In this document: positions 38,080 to 47,460 of the stretch, in pieces
How the letters are laid out: the number at the start of each line of letters is the position of its first letter
Numbering within the stretch: position 1 is the first letter of the stretch
NCBI RefSeq assembly: GCF_008369165.1
Contig: NZ_VOBA01000002.1
Span: 434,001-498,000 of the forward strand
Length of the DNA: 64,000 nucleotides
Origin: Dietzia sp. ANT_WB102
GTDB lineage: Bacteria > Actinomycetota > Actinomycetes > Mycobacteriales > Mycobacteriaceae
Direction: 5' to 3'
Made by a program: the position numbers and the translations under genes
The notes under the pieces: model-generated
The model's input: only the letters and a program-made list of their open reading frames with translations
Database searches by the model: none
Told to the model about the DNA's origin: nothing

Positions 38080-38998
38080 GGTCCGCACTTTCCCCGTGCC
38101 TGACGGGCTCGATGGCATGCGGGTTGACGCCGGTGTCTCCCGCCTCCTGGGCATCTCGCGGACCGCGGTCGCTGATCTGGCAGGCGAGGGAAAGGTTCTG
38201 CTCGACGGGCGCACCGTGGGCAAGTCCGACAAGCTCACCGGGATGTCCTGGATCGAGGTGGAGATGCCCGCACCGCGGGCCGAGCCGGCCGTGGTCGCCG
38301 AGCCGGTCGAAGGGATGGCGGTCCTGTATTCGGACGCGGACATCGTCGTCGTCGACAAACCGGTCGGTGTCGCTGCGCACGCGTCGGTGGGATGGACCGG
38401 TCCCACGGTGATCGGAGGCCTCGCCGCCGCCGGGTATCGCATCTCCACCTCCGGCCCTCCGGAGCGTAAGGGGATCGTCCACCGCCTGGACGTGGGGACC
38501 TCCGGCCTGATGGTCGTGGCGGCATCCGAGCGGGCGTACACAATGCTCAAGAGGGCGTTCCGAGACCGGACGGTCGACAAGACCTATCACGCGCTGGTGC
38601 AGGGCCACCCCGACCCGTTGTCGGGCACCATCGACGCGCCGATCGGCCGACACACCTCGTCGGACTGGCGGTTCGCCGTGACCTCCGACGGCAAGCACTC
38701 GATCACCCATTACGACACGCTCGAGGCGCACCAGGCCGCGACGCTCGTCGAGGTCAACCTCGAGACCGGGCGCACCCACCAGATCCGCGTGCACTTCTCG
38801 GCGCTGCACCACCCGTGCGCCGGCGATCTCACCTACGGTGCGGACCCGGTGCTGGCCCGGCGGTTGGGGCTCGAGCGCCAGTGGTTGCACGCGGTGGGGC
38901 TCGGGTTCGAGCATCCGGGGACCGGCACGCGGGTGGACTTCACCAGCACCTACCCCGACGATCTCCAGCACGCGATCGACGTCCTGCGTTCGGCGTGA
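38072..38998 (+). CDS. rluD: RluA/RluD-family rRNA pseudouridine synthase
   Basis: A 308-residue enzyme with an N-terminal S4 RNA-binding domain (about 10-65) and a catalytic pseudouridine synthase domain. The catalytic aspartate is Asp140 in [26 protein letters not shown] is also present. It is probably responsible for 23S rRNA modification as in RluD, although the site cannot be read from sequence. It overlaps lspA by 8 bp at the 5' end and the next gene by 4 nt (GTGA). Confidence 0.9.
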   Translation: MGEVRTFPVPDGLDGMRVDAGVSRLLGISRTAVADLAGEGKVLLDGRTVGKSDKLTGMSWIEVEMPAPRAEPAVVAEPVEGMAVLYSDADIVVVDKPVGVAAHASVGWTGPTVIGGLAAAGYRISTSGPPERKGIVHRLDVGTSGLMVVAASERAYTMLKRAFRDRTVDKTYHALVQGHPDPLSGTIDAPIGRHTSSDWRFAVTSDGKHSITHYDTLEAHQAATLVEVNLETGRTHQIRVHFSALHHPCAGDLTYGADPVLARRLGLERQWLHAVGLGFEHPGTGTRVDFTSTYPDDLQHAIDVLRSA

Positions 38999-39804
38999 GT
39001 TCGTCGGCGCGAGCGTTCCTGCCGCTGCGGGTGCTCAAGGTGGCCGGCGTGGGGGTGGTGATCGTGCTGGCGTTGGTCGCGATTCTCACCGCGCTGCGCA
39101 CCGAGCTCCCGCGGAGCCCCGGGGTGATGACCGATGCCCTGGGCCCCGAGCCGGGCGAGCGCGTCGACGATTACCTGGCCCGCGCGGCCGCCTCAGTGGC
39201 CGAAGTGGGCGGAGGGGACGACGACACCGGGTACCACGACACCGGGTACCACGACACTAGGTACGACGACGAGGACTACGGCACCGGCCCCGAGGCGCCC
39301 CGCTGGGCACTCGTGACCGCAGCGGCGGCGTGGACCGCGACCGAGGCCGCCGACGTGGTCCGGGGTCTGCCGCGCGTCTCCGGCCTGTACGTGCAGATTC
39401 CCGTCGACGGGGTCGCGATGCCTGTCACCGACGTGACCGTGGCCGAGCCGGTGGTGGGGGAGCCCGGGCGCGCGACGGTCTTCGGCCGGGGACTCGAGCA
39501 GGCGGCCGTCCGTCTCGCGAACGGGTCCCCGGGCGATAACGGGGCCCCCGGCGCGGATCGCGCCGCGGCGACCGCCGGCCTCACGGCGTCCCGTATCCGG
39601 GCGGGGGAGCCGGCGATCATCGGCCTGCTCGCCCGCGGCACTACCGGGCAACTTCGCGCGGTGGCCGACCAGCCGCGGGTGCGGTCGGTGGAGGCACTGC
39701 CCCCCGACGCCGTGTGGGACCGCTTCGCCGTCCGTCCCCTTCAGCCACAGCAGGTTGACGTTGCGGCCCCGCTGCCCGACACCGCCCCCGTGCCCCCCGC
39801 CTGA
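38995..39804 (+). CDS. Membrane-anchored protein of unknown function
   Basis: A 269-residue protein with one N-terminal transmembrane helix (about 13-35, [22 protein letters not shown]), so the bulk is probably extracytoplasmic. Residues about 77-95 contain three tandem DTGYH-type pentapeptides encoded by a 15-bp repeat. The rest is Ala/Val-rich with no recognised motif. The GTG overlaps the rluD stop, which suggests expression in the lspA-rluD operon. I do not recognise a family. Confidence 0.65.
   Translation: MSSSARAFLPLRVLKVAGVGVVIVLALVAILTALRTELPRSPGVMTDALGPEPGERVDDYLARAAASVAEVGGGDDDTGYHDTGYHDTRYDDEDYGTGPEAPRWALVTAAAAWTATEAADVVRGLPRVSGLYVQIPVDGVAMPVTDVTVAEPVVGEPGRATVFGRGLEQAAVRLANGSPGDNGAPGADRAAATAGLTASRIRAGEPAIIGLLARGTTGQLRAVADQPRVRSVEALPPDAVWDRFAVRPLQPQQVDVAAPLPDTAPVPPA
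39223..39267 (+). repeat. 15-bp tandem repeat, three copies, coding
   Basis: GACACCGGGTACCAC occurs exactly at 39223-39237 and 39238-39252, with a diverged third copy at 39253-39267. It encodes [15 protein letters not shown]. Confidence 0.9.
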
Positions 39805-39828
39805 TCGTCGCCCGTCTGCGCGCGGGGC

Positions 39829-39834
39829 TAGGGT
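39829..39834 (+). promoter_or_regulatory. -10 element upstream of rarD
   Basis: TAGGGT ends 7 nt before a GTG at 39842, which opens a six-codon frame, and 24 nt before the rarD GTG at 39859. Confidence 0.5.
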
Positions 39835-39841
39835 GGCGCCG

Positions 39842-39862
39842 GTGAACGGGAGACACGGGTGA
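39842..39862 (+). CDS. Possible six-codon leaderless uORF before rarD
   Basis: GTG-AAC-GGG-AGA-CAC-GGG-TGA starts exactly where transcription is predicted to begin. Its stop overlaps the rarD start as GTGA. It is a candidate leader peptide (MNGRHG) that would couple translation to rarD. A GGGAG in the same bases could instead serve as the rarD ribosome binding site. Confidence 0.35.
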   Translation: MNGRHG

Positions 39863-40824
39863 GCGGTGGGCAGGGCGGCGGCGAGCAGGTGAACGCCGAG
39901 GGGAAACCGATTGCGGTTGATAAGTCCGTCGCCAGCGGGATGGCCGCCGGGATCGCCGCGTACACCCTGTGGGGGTTCTTCCCCGCGTTCTTTCCGCTAC
40001 TCGAGCCGGCCGGAGCCGTCGAGATCGTCGGCCACCGGATCGTGTGGTCCCTCGTCGTCATGGCCGTCGTGCTCACGGTCCTGCGGCGGTGGCGCGACCT
40101 GTGGGCAGTCGACCGTTTCTCCTGGGCCCGGATCACTGGTGCCGCGGTGTTCGTCACCGCCAACTGGGGCGTGTACGTGTACACGGTCAATTCGGAGCGG
40201 GTCACCGAAGCCGCCCTCGGGTACACGATCAATCCGCTGGTCAGCGTGTTGCTGGGGGTGATCATCTTCCGCGAACGGCTGAACCGCCCACAGTGGTTCG
40301 CGGTGGCCCTCGCCGTCGTCGCCGTCGGGGTCCTCACCGCCGGATACGGCCACTTCCCGTACCTGTCCGTCATCCTCGCGCTGAGCTTCGGCATGTACGG
40401 CGTGCTGAAGAAGAAACTGCGCGTGGACCCGGTGATCGGGATGACCGGCGAGGTACTGGTGATCGCCCCCTTCGCGCTGGCCCTGCTCGTGTGGCTGGGT
40501 GCGACCGGCGCGGGTACGTTCACCACCGAGGGCGTAGGCCATTCAGCTCTGCTGGCGACGTCGGGCCTGGTCACGGTGGTGCCGCTGCTGCTGTTCGCCG
40601 TGGCAGCGCAGCGCATCCCCCTGGCGACCGTCGGCATGCTGCAGTACATCGTCCCGGTGCTGCAGATGGCCTGGGGGCTGCTCGTGGTGGGCGAGCGACT
40701 CGACGTGGTGCAGTGGGTCGGGTTCGCACTGATCTGGGTCGCGGTGATCGCGTTCACGCTGACCGGCAGGCAGCCACGCTCGGCCCGCGCTGGGGTTTCG
40801 GGGACTGTCGGGGATCCGACCTAG
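39859..40824 (+). CDS. rarD: EamA-family transporter RarD
   Basis: A 321-residue drug/metabolite transporter superfamily protein with ten predicted transmembrane helices in two EamA halves. The RarD signature regions GIAAYTLWGFFPAFFPLL, GHRIVWSL, NWGVYVYTVNS and ALGYTINPLVSVLLG are present. It was named after a chloramphenicol-sensitive phenotype; the physiological substrate is unknown. It is preceded by a possible six-codon leader frame, and its TAG stop overlaps the -10 element of dnaE1. Confidence 0.88.
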   Translation: MSGGQGGGEQVNAEGKPIAVDKSVASGMAAGIAAYTLWGFFPAFFPLLEPAGAVEIVGHRIVWSLVVMAVVLTVLRRWRDLWAVDRFSWARITGAAVFVTANWGVYVYTVNSERVTEAALGYTINPLVSVLLGVIIFRERLNRPQWFAVALAVVAVGVLTAGYGHFPYLSVILALSFGMYGVLKKKLRVDPVIGMTGEVLVIAPFALALLVWLGATGAGTFTTEGVGHSALLATSGLVTVVPLLLFAVAAQRIPLATVGMLQYIVPVLQMAWGLLVVGERLDVVQWVGFALIWVAVIAFTLTGRQPRSARAGVSGTVGDPT

Positions 40825-40827
40825 ACT
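40822..40827 (+). promoter_or_regulatory. -10 element for dnaE1
   Basis: TAGACT overlaps the rarD stop codon and would give a leader of about 24 nt with a strong GAGGAGGA site before the GTG. No clear -35 element was found. Confidence 0.5.
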
Positions 40828-40857
40828 GGGGCGGACCAGTTCGAGGAGGAATGCTGC

Positions 40858-43800
40858 GTGGGCGGATCCCAGTTCGTGCATCTGCACAATCACACCGAGT
40901 TCTCGATGCTCGACGGGATGGCGCAGATCGACCCGCTGTTCGCGGAGGCCTCCAGGCTCGGGATGCCGGCGGTCGGGATGACCGACCACGGCAATATGTA
41001 CGGCTCGTCGGACTTCTATAAGCAGGCCACGAAGTCCGGAATCAAGCCGATTATCGGTATCGAGGCGTACGTCGCCCCGGATTCGCGGTTCAACAAAAAG
41101 CGCGTGCTGTGGGGCGAGAAGCACCAGAAGAGCGACGATGTCGCCGGCTCGGGCGCCTATACCCACATGACGATGGTCGCCGAGAACGCCACCGGTCTGC
41201 GCAACCTGTTCCTGCTGTCCTCGCTCGCCTCCTACGAGGGGCAGCTCGGCAAGTGGGCCCGCATGGACGCGGAGATCCTCGCCGAGCACGCGGAGGGCAT
41301 CATCGCCACCTCCGGCTGCCCGTCCGGTGAGATCCAGACGCGGCTGCGGCTGGGCCACAAGAAGGAGGCCTACGAGGCCGCCGAGAAGTGGCAGTCCATC
41401 TTCGGCAAGGACAACTTTTTCCTCGAGTTGATGGACCACGGCATCGACATCGAGCGCCGGGTGCGCGAGGACCTCATCAAGCTCGGCAAGGACCTCGGCA
41501 TGCCGCCGCTGGTCACCAACGACTGCCACTACGTCACCCGCGACCAGGCCCATGCGCACGAGGCCATGCTGTGCGTGCAGACCGGCAAGACGCTGGCCGA
41601 CGAGAACCGCTTCAAGTTCGACGGCGACGGCTACTTCCTCAAATCCGCCGAGGAGATGCGGGCGCAGTGGGACTCCGAGGTCCCGGGCGGCTGCGACAAC
41701 ACACTGTGGGTCGCCGAGCGCGTCCAGCCCTACGACGACATCTGGGCCCCCAAGGACCGGATGCCGAAGTTCCCCGTCCCCGAGGGCGATACGGAGGACA
41801 CCTGGCTGGCCAAGGAGGTCCACCGGGGACTCCAGTGGCGTTTCCCGGACGGAGTGCCGCAGGAGTACCTCGACCGGGCGGCGTTCGAGCTCGAGGTCAT
41901 CAAGGGCAAGGGCTACCCGGGTTACTTCCTGGTGGTCGGCGACCTCATCGAGCACGCCCGCTCCATCGGCATCAAGGTCGGCCCGGGACGAGGTTCCGCT
42001 GCCGGCGCCCTGGTGGCGTACGCGCTGAAGATCACCAACATCGACCCGATCGAGCACGGACTGCTGTTCGAGAGGTTCCTCAACCCCGAACGCCCGTCTG
42101 CGCCGGATATCGATATCGACTTCGACGACCGCCGCCGTGGTGAGATGATCCGCTACGCCTCCGACAAGTGGGGCGCGGACAAGATCGCCCAGGTCATCAC
42201 GTTCGGCACCATCAAGACCAAGGCCGCGATCAAGGACGCCGCGCGCGTGAACTTCGGCCAGCCCGGTTACGCGATCGCCGACCGGATCACCAAGGCGCTG
42301 CCGCCGCCGATCATGGCCAAGGACATCCCGCTGTCGGGCATCACCGACCCCAAGCACGAGCGGTACGGCGAGGCCGCCGAGGTCCGTCAGCTCATCGAGA
42401 CCGACCCCGACGTCAAGCGGATCTACGACACGGCACGCGGGTTCGAGGGCATGGTCCGTCAGGCGGGAGTGCACGCGTGTGCGGTGATCATGTCCTCCGA
42501 GCCGCTGCTCGACGTGATCCCCATGTGGAAGCGCGCCCAGGACGGCGCCATCATCACAGGCTGGGACTACCCGTCGTGTGAGGACATCGGCCTGCTCAAG
42601 ATGGACTTCCTGGGCCTGCGCAACCTCACGGTGATCGGCGACTGTCTGGAGAACATCAAGCTCAATCGCGGCGAGGACATCGACCTCGACACCCTGAGCA
42701 CCGACGACCCCGCCACGTACGAACTGCTCGCCCGCGGCGATACTCTAGGCGTGTTCCAGCTCGACTCCGGCGGGATGCGCGAGCTGCTCAAGCGGATGAA
42801 GCCCACCGGCTTCAACGACATCGTGGCCGCCCTCGCCTTGTACCGGCCCGGCCCGATGGGCATGGGAACGCACTGGAACTACGCCGACCGCAAAAACGGC
42901 AAGCAAGAACTGGTGCCCATCCACCCCGAGCTCGAGGAGCCGCTCAAGGAGATCCTCGGTGAAACCCACGGCCTGATCGTGTACCAGGAGCAGATCATGG
43001 CCATCTCCCGCGAACTCGCGGGATACACGGCCGGTGAGGCCGACGGTTTCCGTAAAGCCATGGGTAAGAAGAAGGCCGAGGTGCTGGCCGCGGAGTACGA
43101 GAAGTTCTCCGGCGGCATGTTCGAGCGCGGTTTCTCCAAGGATGCCGTCGACGCGCTGTGGGGCACCATCGAGCCCTTCGCCTCGTACGCGTTCAACAAG
43201 TCGCACGCGGCCGGCTACGGCCTGGTGTCCTTCTGGACCGGCTACCTCAAGGCCAACTACCCGGCCGAGTACATGGCGGCGCTTCTGACTTCCGTCGGCG
43301 ACGACAAGGACAAGGCCGCCCTGTATCTCTCCAACTGCCGGCAGATGGGCATCAAGGTCCTGCCGCCGTCTGTCAACGAGTCGCTGACCAACTTCGCCTC
43401 TGTGGGCACCGACATCCGCTTTGGGTTGGGCGCGGTGCGCAACGTCGGCGCCCAGGTGGTGGACTCGATCGTCGCGGCCCGGGAGGCCAAGGGCGAGTTC
43501 AGCGATTTCTCGGACTACCTGGCCAAGATCGACCAGATCGCCTGCACCAAGAAGGTGACGGAGTCGCTCGTCAAGGCCGGCGCCTTCGACTCGCTCGGCC
43601 ACCCGCGCAAGGGCCTGTTCCTGGTCCACGCTGATGCGGTGGAATCGGTGATGTCCACCAAGAAGGCCGAGGCCGTGGGCCAGTTCGACCTGTTCGGTGG
43701 GGGAGATAACGACGACACGGGTGCGGAGTCGACCTTCAACGACGTCTTCGCCGTCCGAGTCCCAGATGAGGAATGGGACATCAAGCAGAAGCTTGCGCTG

Positions 43801-44412
43801 GAACGCGAGATGCTGGGGCTTTACGTGTCCGGGCACCCGCTCGACGGGCTCGAGGCCGCGCTGGAGGCCAAGACCGATACCACGATCGCGACGATTCACG
43901 AGGGCGAACTCGCCCACGGCACCGCGGTGACGATCGGCGGGATCATCTCCGGGGTCGACCGACGGGTCAACAAGAACGGTGAGCCGTGGGCGATCGTCAG
44001 CATCGAGGACTTCAACGGCAGTGTCGAGGTGCTGTTCTTCCCCAAGACCTACCGTCTCGCGGCAATGGATATCGCCGAGGACGCGGTGGTCCTCGTCAAG
44101 GCACGCATCAATATTCGTGAGGATCGCGTCTCGGTGTTCGGCGACACGCTCGAGGTGCCGGACCTGGTCGTCGGCGGCAACGGGGCGCCCCTCGCGCTCA
44201 CGCTGCCGACGAGAATGTGCACCATCGAGACCGTTACCGCGCTCAAGCAGGTCCTGGGCCGGCATCCCGGCCCGTCGGACGTGCATCTGCGGTTGGTCAA
44301 CGGCAATTCGTCGACCGTCCTGCGGCTGGACGACCACCTGCGGGTCGAGACCTCGTCCTCACTGATGGGCGACCTCAAGGCGCTACTCGGCCCCGGGTGC
44401 CTCACTGGTTGA
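40858..44412 (+). CDS. dnaE1: DNA polymerase III alpha subunit DnaE1
   Basis: A 1184-residue replicative polymerase. It has an N-terminal PHP domain ([15 protein letters not shown]), which supplies proofreading in mycobacterial DnaE1, and a palm domain with catalytic aspartates in PDIDIDFDD (Asp417, Asp419). Thumb and fingers regions, a helix-hairpin-helix segment and a C-terminal OB-fold ([21 protein letters not shown]) follow. Length and domain order match essential DnaE1 rather than the mutagenic DnaE2. GTG 40858 follows GAGGAGGA. No intein is present. Confidence 0.96.
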   Translation: MGGSQFVHLHNHTEFSMLDGMAQIDPLFAEASRLGMPAVGMTDHGNMYGSSDFYKQATKSGIKPIIGIEAYVAPDSRFNKKRVLWGEKHQKSDDVAGSGAYTHMTMVAENATGLRNLFLLSSLASYEGQLGKWARMDAEILAEHAEGIIATSGCPSGEIQTRLRLGHKKEAYEAAEKWQSIFGKDNFFLELMDHGIDIERRVREDLIKLGKDLGMPPLVTNDCHYVTRDQAHAHEAMLCVQTGKTLADENRFKFDGDGYFLKSAEEMRAQWDSEVPGGCDNTLWVAERVQPYDDIWAPKDRMPKFPVPEGDTEDTWLAKEVHRGLQWRFPDGVPQEYLDRAAFELEVIKGKGYPGYFLVVGDLIEHARSIGIKVGPGRGSAAGALVAYALKITNIDPIEHGLLFERFLNPERPSAPDIDIDFDDRRRGEMIRYASDKWGADKIAQVITFGTIKTKAAIKDAARVNFGQPGYAIADRITKALPPPIMAKDIPLSGITDPKHERYGEAAEVRQLIETDPDVKRIYDTARGFEGMVRQAGVHACAVIMSSEPLLDVIPMWKRAQDGAIITGWDYPSCEDIGLLKMDFLGLRNLTVIGDCLENIKLNRGEDIDLDTLSTDDPATYELLARGDTLGVFQLDSGGMRELLKRMKPTGFNDIVAALALYRPGPMGMGTHWNYADRKNGKQELVPIHPELEEPLKEILGETHGLIVYQEQIMAISRELAGYTAGEADGFRKAMGKKKAEVLAAEYEKFSGGMFERGFSKDAVDALWGTIEPFASYAFNKSHAAGYGLVSFWTGYLKANYPAEYMAALLTSVGDDKDKAALYLSNCRQMGIKVLPPSVNESLTNFASVGTDIRFGLGAVRNVGAQVVDSIVAAREAKGEFSDFSDYLAKIDQIACTKKVTESLVKAGAFDSLGHPRKGLFLVHADAVESVMSTKKAEAVGQFDLFGGGDNDDTGAESTFNDVFAVRVPDEEWDIKQKLALEREMLGLYVSGHPLDGLEAALEAKTDTTIATIHEGELAHGTAVTIGGIISGVDRRVNKNGEPWAIVSIEDFNGSVEVLFFPKTYRLAAMDIAEDAVVLVKARINIREDRVSVFGDTLEVPDLVVGGNGAPLALTLPTRMCTIETVTALKQVLGRHPGPSDVHLRLVNGNSSTVLRLDDHLRVETSSSLMGDLKALLGPGCLTG

Positions 44413-44441
44413 CCGGTTGGCGGCGATCGCGGGCGCGGTGG

Positions 44442-44447
44442 GACACT
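44442..44447 (+). promoter_or_regulatory. -10 element for leaderless ilvA
   Basis: GACACT ends 7 nt before GTG 44455, and no Shine-Dalgarno sequence is present. Confidence 0.45.
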
Positions 44448-44454
44448 GGTGGTT

Positions 44455-45729
44455 GTGACCGTCACCGATTCCGCCACGACCCAGGTCGTCACCCCCGACG
44501 ACATCGATGCTGCCGCCCGCCGGATCGGCGACGTTGTTCGGTGCACCGACCTCCAGGTCAGTGAGCGTCTGAGCGAGCAGACCGGGGCGCGCATCCTGCT
44601 CAAGCGGGAGGACCAGCAGGACGTCCGCTCGTACAAGATCCGCGGCGCCTACAACCTCATGGCGCAGTTGAACAGCGACGAGCGCAGCGCCGGCGTGGTG
44701 ACGGCCAGTGCCGGCAACCACGCCCAGGGCGTCGCATTCGCCTGCCGGGTGCTGGGCATCAATGGCCGGATCTACGTGCCGACCAACACTCCCAAGCAGA
44801 AGCGGGACCGAATCCTTGCTCACGGGCGCAACTGGGTGGAGCTCGTGGTGACGGGGATGAACTTTGATGCAGCCCAAACGGCAGCGCGCGCGGACGCCGA
44901 GCGCACCGGGGCGACCATGGTGCCGCCGTTCGACCACCCGGACACCATGGCGGGGCAGGGCACCATTGCCGCGGAGATCCTGGCTCAGCTCGATGAGGCC
45001 CCGGACGCCGTGGTGGTTCCCGTCGGGGGCGGCGGGCTCGTCGGTGGCGTCGCCACCTACCTCGCCGAGTACGCGCCGGACTGCAAGATCATCGCGGTCG
45101 AGCCCACCGGTGCCGCTTCCCTGACACGGGCACTCGAGGCAGGGGAGCCGGTCACTCTCGATACCGTCGACACTTTCGTGGACGGTGCGTCGGTCGCGCG
45201 GCTGGGCGAGTTCCCGTTCGGTGTCATCTCCTCGATGACCGAGCGGATCCAGGTCCTCACCGTGGACGAGGGCGCGGTGTGCACCGAGATGCTGGAGCTT
45301 TACCAGAACGAGGGGATCATCGCGGAGCCCGCCGGGGCCTTAGCGGTGACGGCGCTGGAGCAGCTCGAGATCGACGAGGGCGCGACGGTCGTCTGCTTGG
45401 TCTCGGGCGGCAACAACGACGTCTCGCGGTACAGCGAGATCATCGAACGCTCCCTGGTCCACAAGGGACTCAAGCATTACTTCTTGGTCAAGTTCCCGCA
45501 GGAACCCGGCCAGCTGCGTCGCTTCCTCGACGAGGTCCTAGGGCCCGAGGACGACATCACCCAGTTCGAGTACCTCAAGCGCAATAACCGCGAATACGGC
45601 GCGGCGCTCGTGGGCATCGAGCTCGGATCCGCCACCGGGCTGCACTCGCTGCTGGAGCGGATGGACGCCTCGCGGATCGACTGCGAGCGGCTCGAACCCG
45701 GCACCGCCGCGTACGAGTACCTGACCTGA
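44455..45729 (+). CDS. ilvA: Threonine ammonia-lyase (threonine deaminase)
   Basis: A 424-residue PLP enzyme that converts threonine to 2-oxobutanoate, the first step of isoleucine synthesis. The PLP lysine is Lys61 in SYKIRGAYN; the phosphate-binding glycine loop VPVGGGGLVGG and SAGNHAQGVAFA are present. A single short C-terminal ACT-like regulatory domain (about 340-424) matches the actinobacterial form, so isoleucine feedback is likely. GTG 44455 is favoured over GTG 44449 by the -10 spacing. A bidirectional terminator follows. Confidence 0.94.
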   Translation: MTVTDSATTQVVTPDDIDAAARRIGDVVRCTDLQVSERLSEQTGARILLKREDQQDVRSYKIRGAYNLMAQLNSDERSAGVVTASAGNHAQGVAFACRVLGINGRIYVPTNTPKQKRDRILAHGRNWVELVVTGMNFDAAQTAARADAERTGATMVPPFDHPDTMAGQGTIAAEILAQLDEAPDAVVVPVGGGGLVGGVATYLAEYAPDCKIIAVEPTGAASLTRALEAGEPVTLDTVDTFVDGASVARLGEFPFGVISSMTERIQVLTVDEGAVCTEMLELYQNEGIIAEPAGALAVTALEQLEIDEGATVVCLVSGGNNDVSRYSEIIERSLVHKGLKHYFLVKFPQEPGQLRRFLDEVLGPEDDITQFEYLKRNNREYGAALVGIELGSATGLHSLLERMDASRIDCERLEPGTAAYEYLT

Positions 45730-45767
45730 CGGGCGGGCGGCCACCGCCTCTCCAACCGCCGACACGA

Positions 45768-45809
45768 CAGAACCCCTGCCGGGCGATCTCTCGTCCTGCA
45801 GGGGTTCTG
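45768..45809. terminator. Bidirectional terminator between ilvA and the secreted-protein block
   Basis: CAGAACCCCTGC (45768-45779) pairs with GCAGGGGTTCTG (45798-45809), a perfect 12-bp stem with an 18-nt loop. It lies between convergent genes ending at 45729 and 45856. Confidence 0.7.
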
Positions 45810-45855
45810 CCGGTCAGTCGCATGGGGGCGAAGGTCGGGAGCCCAGTGCGTGGCG

Positions 45856-46350
45856 CTACTTCAGGTTGGCCAGCCCGTCGGATGCCGAGTCGATCATGCC
45901 GCCGACCGAACCGGGCTGCACCCCGGTGAGCATCCCCATCAGGTCGGATGACATGCCAGTGGAACCAGTGTTGGCCTCCTCGAGCCCGTCGGGGTCGATG
46001 TTCCCGGCGATCTGGCCCACCGAGCCTGCCGACCCGGTCGAAGAACCCGCCTCGAGGGCGTCGACCGCCTCCTGCTGCGAGCCGAGCTCGCCAGCAGAGT
46101 CCGACACCGAACCCACTGAGCCGGTCATGGAACCGGTCTCCCCGACAGAGCCGTCGAAGAACCCGCCGAGGTTGCCCCAGTTCTCATCGGAGACGAGGTC
46201 GGTCAGGGAGCCGAGGCTGCCGAAAGACGGTGCCTCGACCACAGCAGGCTGGGCGCCGGCGGTAGCAGCGGTGCCGAAGACGGCCAGGGCGCCGAACGCG
46301 CCGATGGCGACGGCGGTCCGCAGGGACGAGCGAAGCGTGGCAGAAGCCAT
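45856..46350 (-). CDS. Secreted Gly/Ser-rich protein, unknown family
   Basis: A 164-residue exported protein with a Sec signal peptide (about 1-33, ending TAGAQ). The mature part is acidic and rich in short GS[LVTA]G units: GSLGSL (44-49), GSVGETGSMTGSVGSV (67-82), GSSTGSAGSVG (102-112) and GSVGG (147-151). It has no cysteine and no membrane anchor. The GSVGETG unit recurs as GSVGEMG at the C-terminus of the 554-residue protein encoded at 49225-50889. The start at 46350 has AAGGGGAAA upstream. No known family is recognised; a surface or wall-associated role is an inference from export and composition. Confidence 0.75.
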   Translation of the reverse strand: MASATLRSSLRTAVAIGAFGALAVFGTAATAGAQPAVVEAPSFGSLGSLTDLVSDENWGNLGGFFDGSVGETGSMTGSVGSVSDSAGELGSQQEAVDALEAGSSTGSAGSVGQIAGNIDPDGLEEANTGSTGMSSDLMGMLTGVQPGSVGGMIDSASDGLANLK

Positions 46351-46428
46351 GAATATTTCCCCTTCAGGAAGCGATGGATGTCTCTTTAGCTCGCGCTGGC
46401 TGAGACTGTGATGCGCCCCACTTACTGG

Positions 46429-46443
46429 ACGCTCGTTAAGCGT
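46429..46443. promoter_or_regulatory. Short palindrome upstream of the Gly/Ser-rich gene
   Basis: ACGCT (46429-46433) and AGCGT (46439-46443) form a perfect inverted repeat with a 5-bp spacer, about 80 bp before the start at 46350. Confidence 0.3.
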
Positions 46444-46456
46444 TACATATGAACTA

Positions 46457-46472
46457 TGTGATTGCAAACACA
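46457..46472. promoter_or_regulatory. CRP/GlxR-like site
   Basis: TGTGATTGCAAACACA is a near-perfect 16-bp palindrome (7 of 8 positions) close to the CRP/GlxR consensus TGTGA-N6-TCACA. It is about 107 bp upstream of the start at 46350. The rest of the 46351-46646 spacer is visibly lower in G+C than its surroundings and holds no gene I can support. Confidence 0.4.
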
Positions 46473-46646
46473 TCTCTCAGAATCGGCGGGTTTCAGCGGA
46501 TTCGGCGCAGTGAACAGCAGTAACAGTGCCCGCGTTCGCGCAGTTCCGTTCGGACCGTGCTCCACTATGTGCGAACTGGCACGTACTGTTAAGGATCTCG
46601 CGCCGGCGTGATGTTCGGCGAGGCCGCAATGTTATCTAAGAAAATA

Positions 46647-46690
46647 CGAAACCCTCCCGCTAAACCGGTGGGGTTTGCAGGAGGGTTTCG
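46647..46690 (-). terminator. Terminator of the three-gene paralogue operon
   Basis: CGAAACCCTCC (46647-46657) pairs with GGAGGGTTTCG (46680-46690). Read on the minus strand, the stem is followed by TATTTTCTTAG, a good U-tract for the operon that ends at 46706. Confidence 0.7.
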
Positions 46691-46705
46691 GTGCGGTGGT
46701 GCGAG

Positions 46706-47434
46706 CTAGCGCCGTCCGACCGATCCAATGGGAAGTGCGCCCTCGTTGGGGCCAGGAGGGCCGTTTTCATAGCCGGCGAACGCGAATTTTTCATTGCCGG
46801 ACGTGCACACGAGGAATGCTCCAGCGTTGAAGTCGGTCCGGGGTCCATTGCTCGGAGGTCCGAGGTCGATTGTCGTCGAGAAGTTGCTGGCGTTGTTGAC
46901 AGTGAACTGGGTTGAGGCGCCAGCGTGACCCTTCGTCACCGCCGCGGTGTGCTGACGGGCGATCCAGTCTCGCGCGGCATAAGCCTCGCCGAGGAGGGGC
47001 GAGGCGCTGCCGCTCGGCAGGAATGCCAGGATCGGGTTCCAAGCGATGTCCACCGTGAGATCGCCGTTGCCTGCCCCGAGGTTGCCGCTACTGCCGAATC
47101 GGTCCAGGGGCTCGGGCTTATGGGCGAAGTTCGCATAATACTGGATCGCGGCTTGGGCGACGGGGGCTGGTGTCACGGTCGCTCCGATGCCGGAACCCCC
47201 CTCGGGACCGTCGCATGTCAGCTTCTTGCCGGAAGAGTTATCCACCGTGACGGTCACCTGGCTGAGGTTCGTTTGGGTGACAGTGACCGTGACGCCGGGG
47301 AGCGAAGTCACAACGACGTTTCCTGGATTGAGGTCTCCGGGGATGACGTTCTGCGCGGTTGCGGTCGCGGGGAGTGTTGCGGCTACCCATAAGGCGGTGG
47401 CGGCGGCGAGTGTGAGGCGGGTGACCGATTTCAT
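46706..47434 (-). CDS. Secreted two-cysteine paralogue, copy 3
   Basis: A 242-residue exported protein and the last gene of a three-paralogue operon. A Sec signal (about 1-28) ends TATAQ. Shared family landmarks are IPG at 31-33, a strand ending NSSGKKLTC (Cys74), the helix PVAQAAIQYYANF (91-103), FLPSGS (138-143), and RTDFNAGAFLVC (Cys210) followed by FAFAGY. Cys74 and Cys210 are its only mature cysteines and coincide with those of both paralogues, so one disulfide is likely. The C-terminus ALPIGSVGRR resembles that of copy 1. The family is not recognised. Confidence 0.72.
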   Translation of the reverse strand: MKSVTRLTLAAATALWVAATLPATATAQNVIPGDLNPGNVVVTSLPGVTVTVTQTNLSQVTVTVDNSSGKKLTCDGPEGGSGIGATVTPAPVAQAAIQYYANFAHKPEPLDRFGSSGNLGAGNGDLTVDIAWNPILAFLPSGSASPLLGEAYAARDWIARQHTAAVTKGHAGASTQFTVNNASNFSTTIDLGPPSNGPRTDFNAGAFLVCTSGNEKFAFAGYENGPPGPNEGALPIGSVGRR

Positions 47435-47460
47435 GGGATGTCTTTCGTCTGTCACGGCGA

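Noticed and set aside
39223-39267. Short tandem repeats as a CRISPR remnant
   Set aside because: The units are 15 bp, contiguous, without spacers, and encode an in-frame pentapeptide repeat.
40543-42474. A 643-codon minus-strand frame across rarD and dnaE1
   Set aside because: It is antisense to the conserved PHP domain of dnaE1, and its composition is typical of a high-G+C shadow frame.
42745-44337. A 530-codon minus-strand frame inside dnaE1
   Set aside because: It lies fully within the polymerase gene on the opposite strand, with no motif and no promoter.
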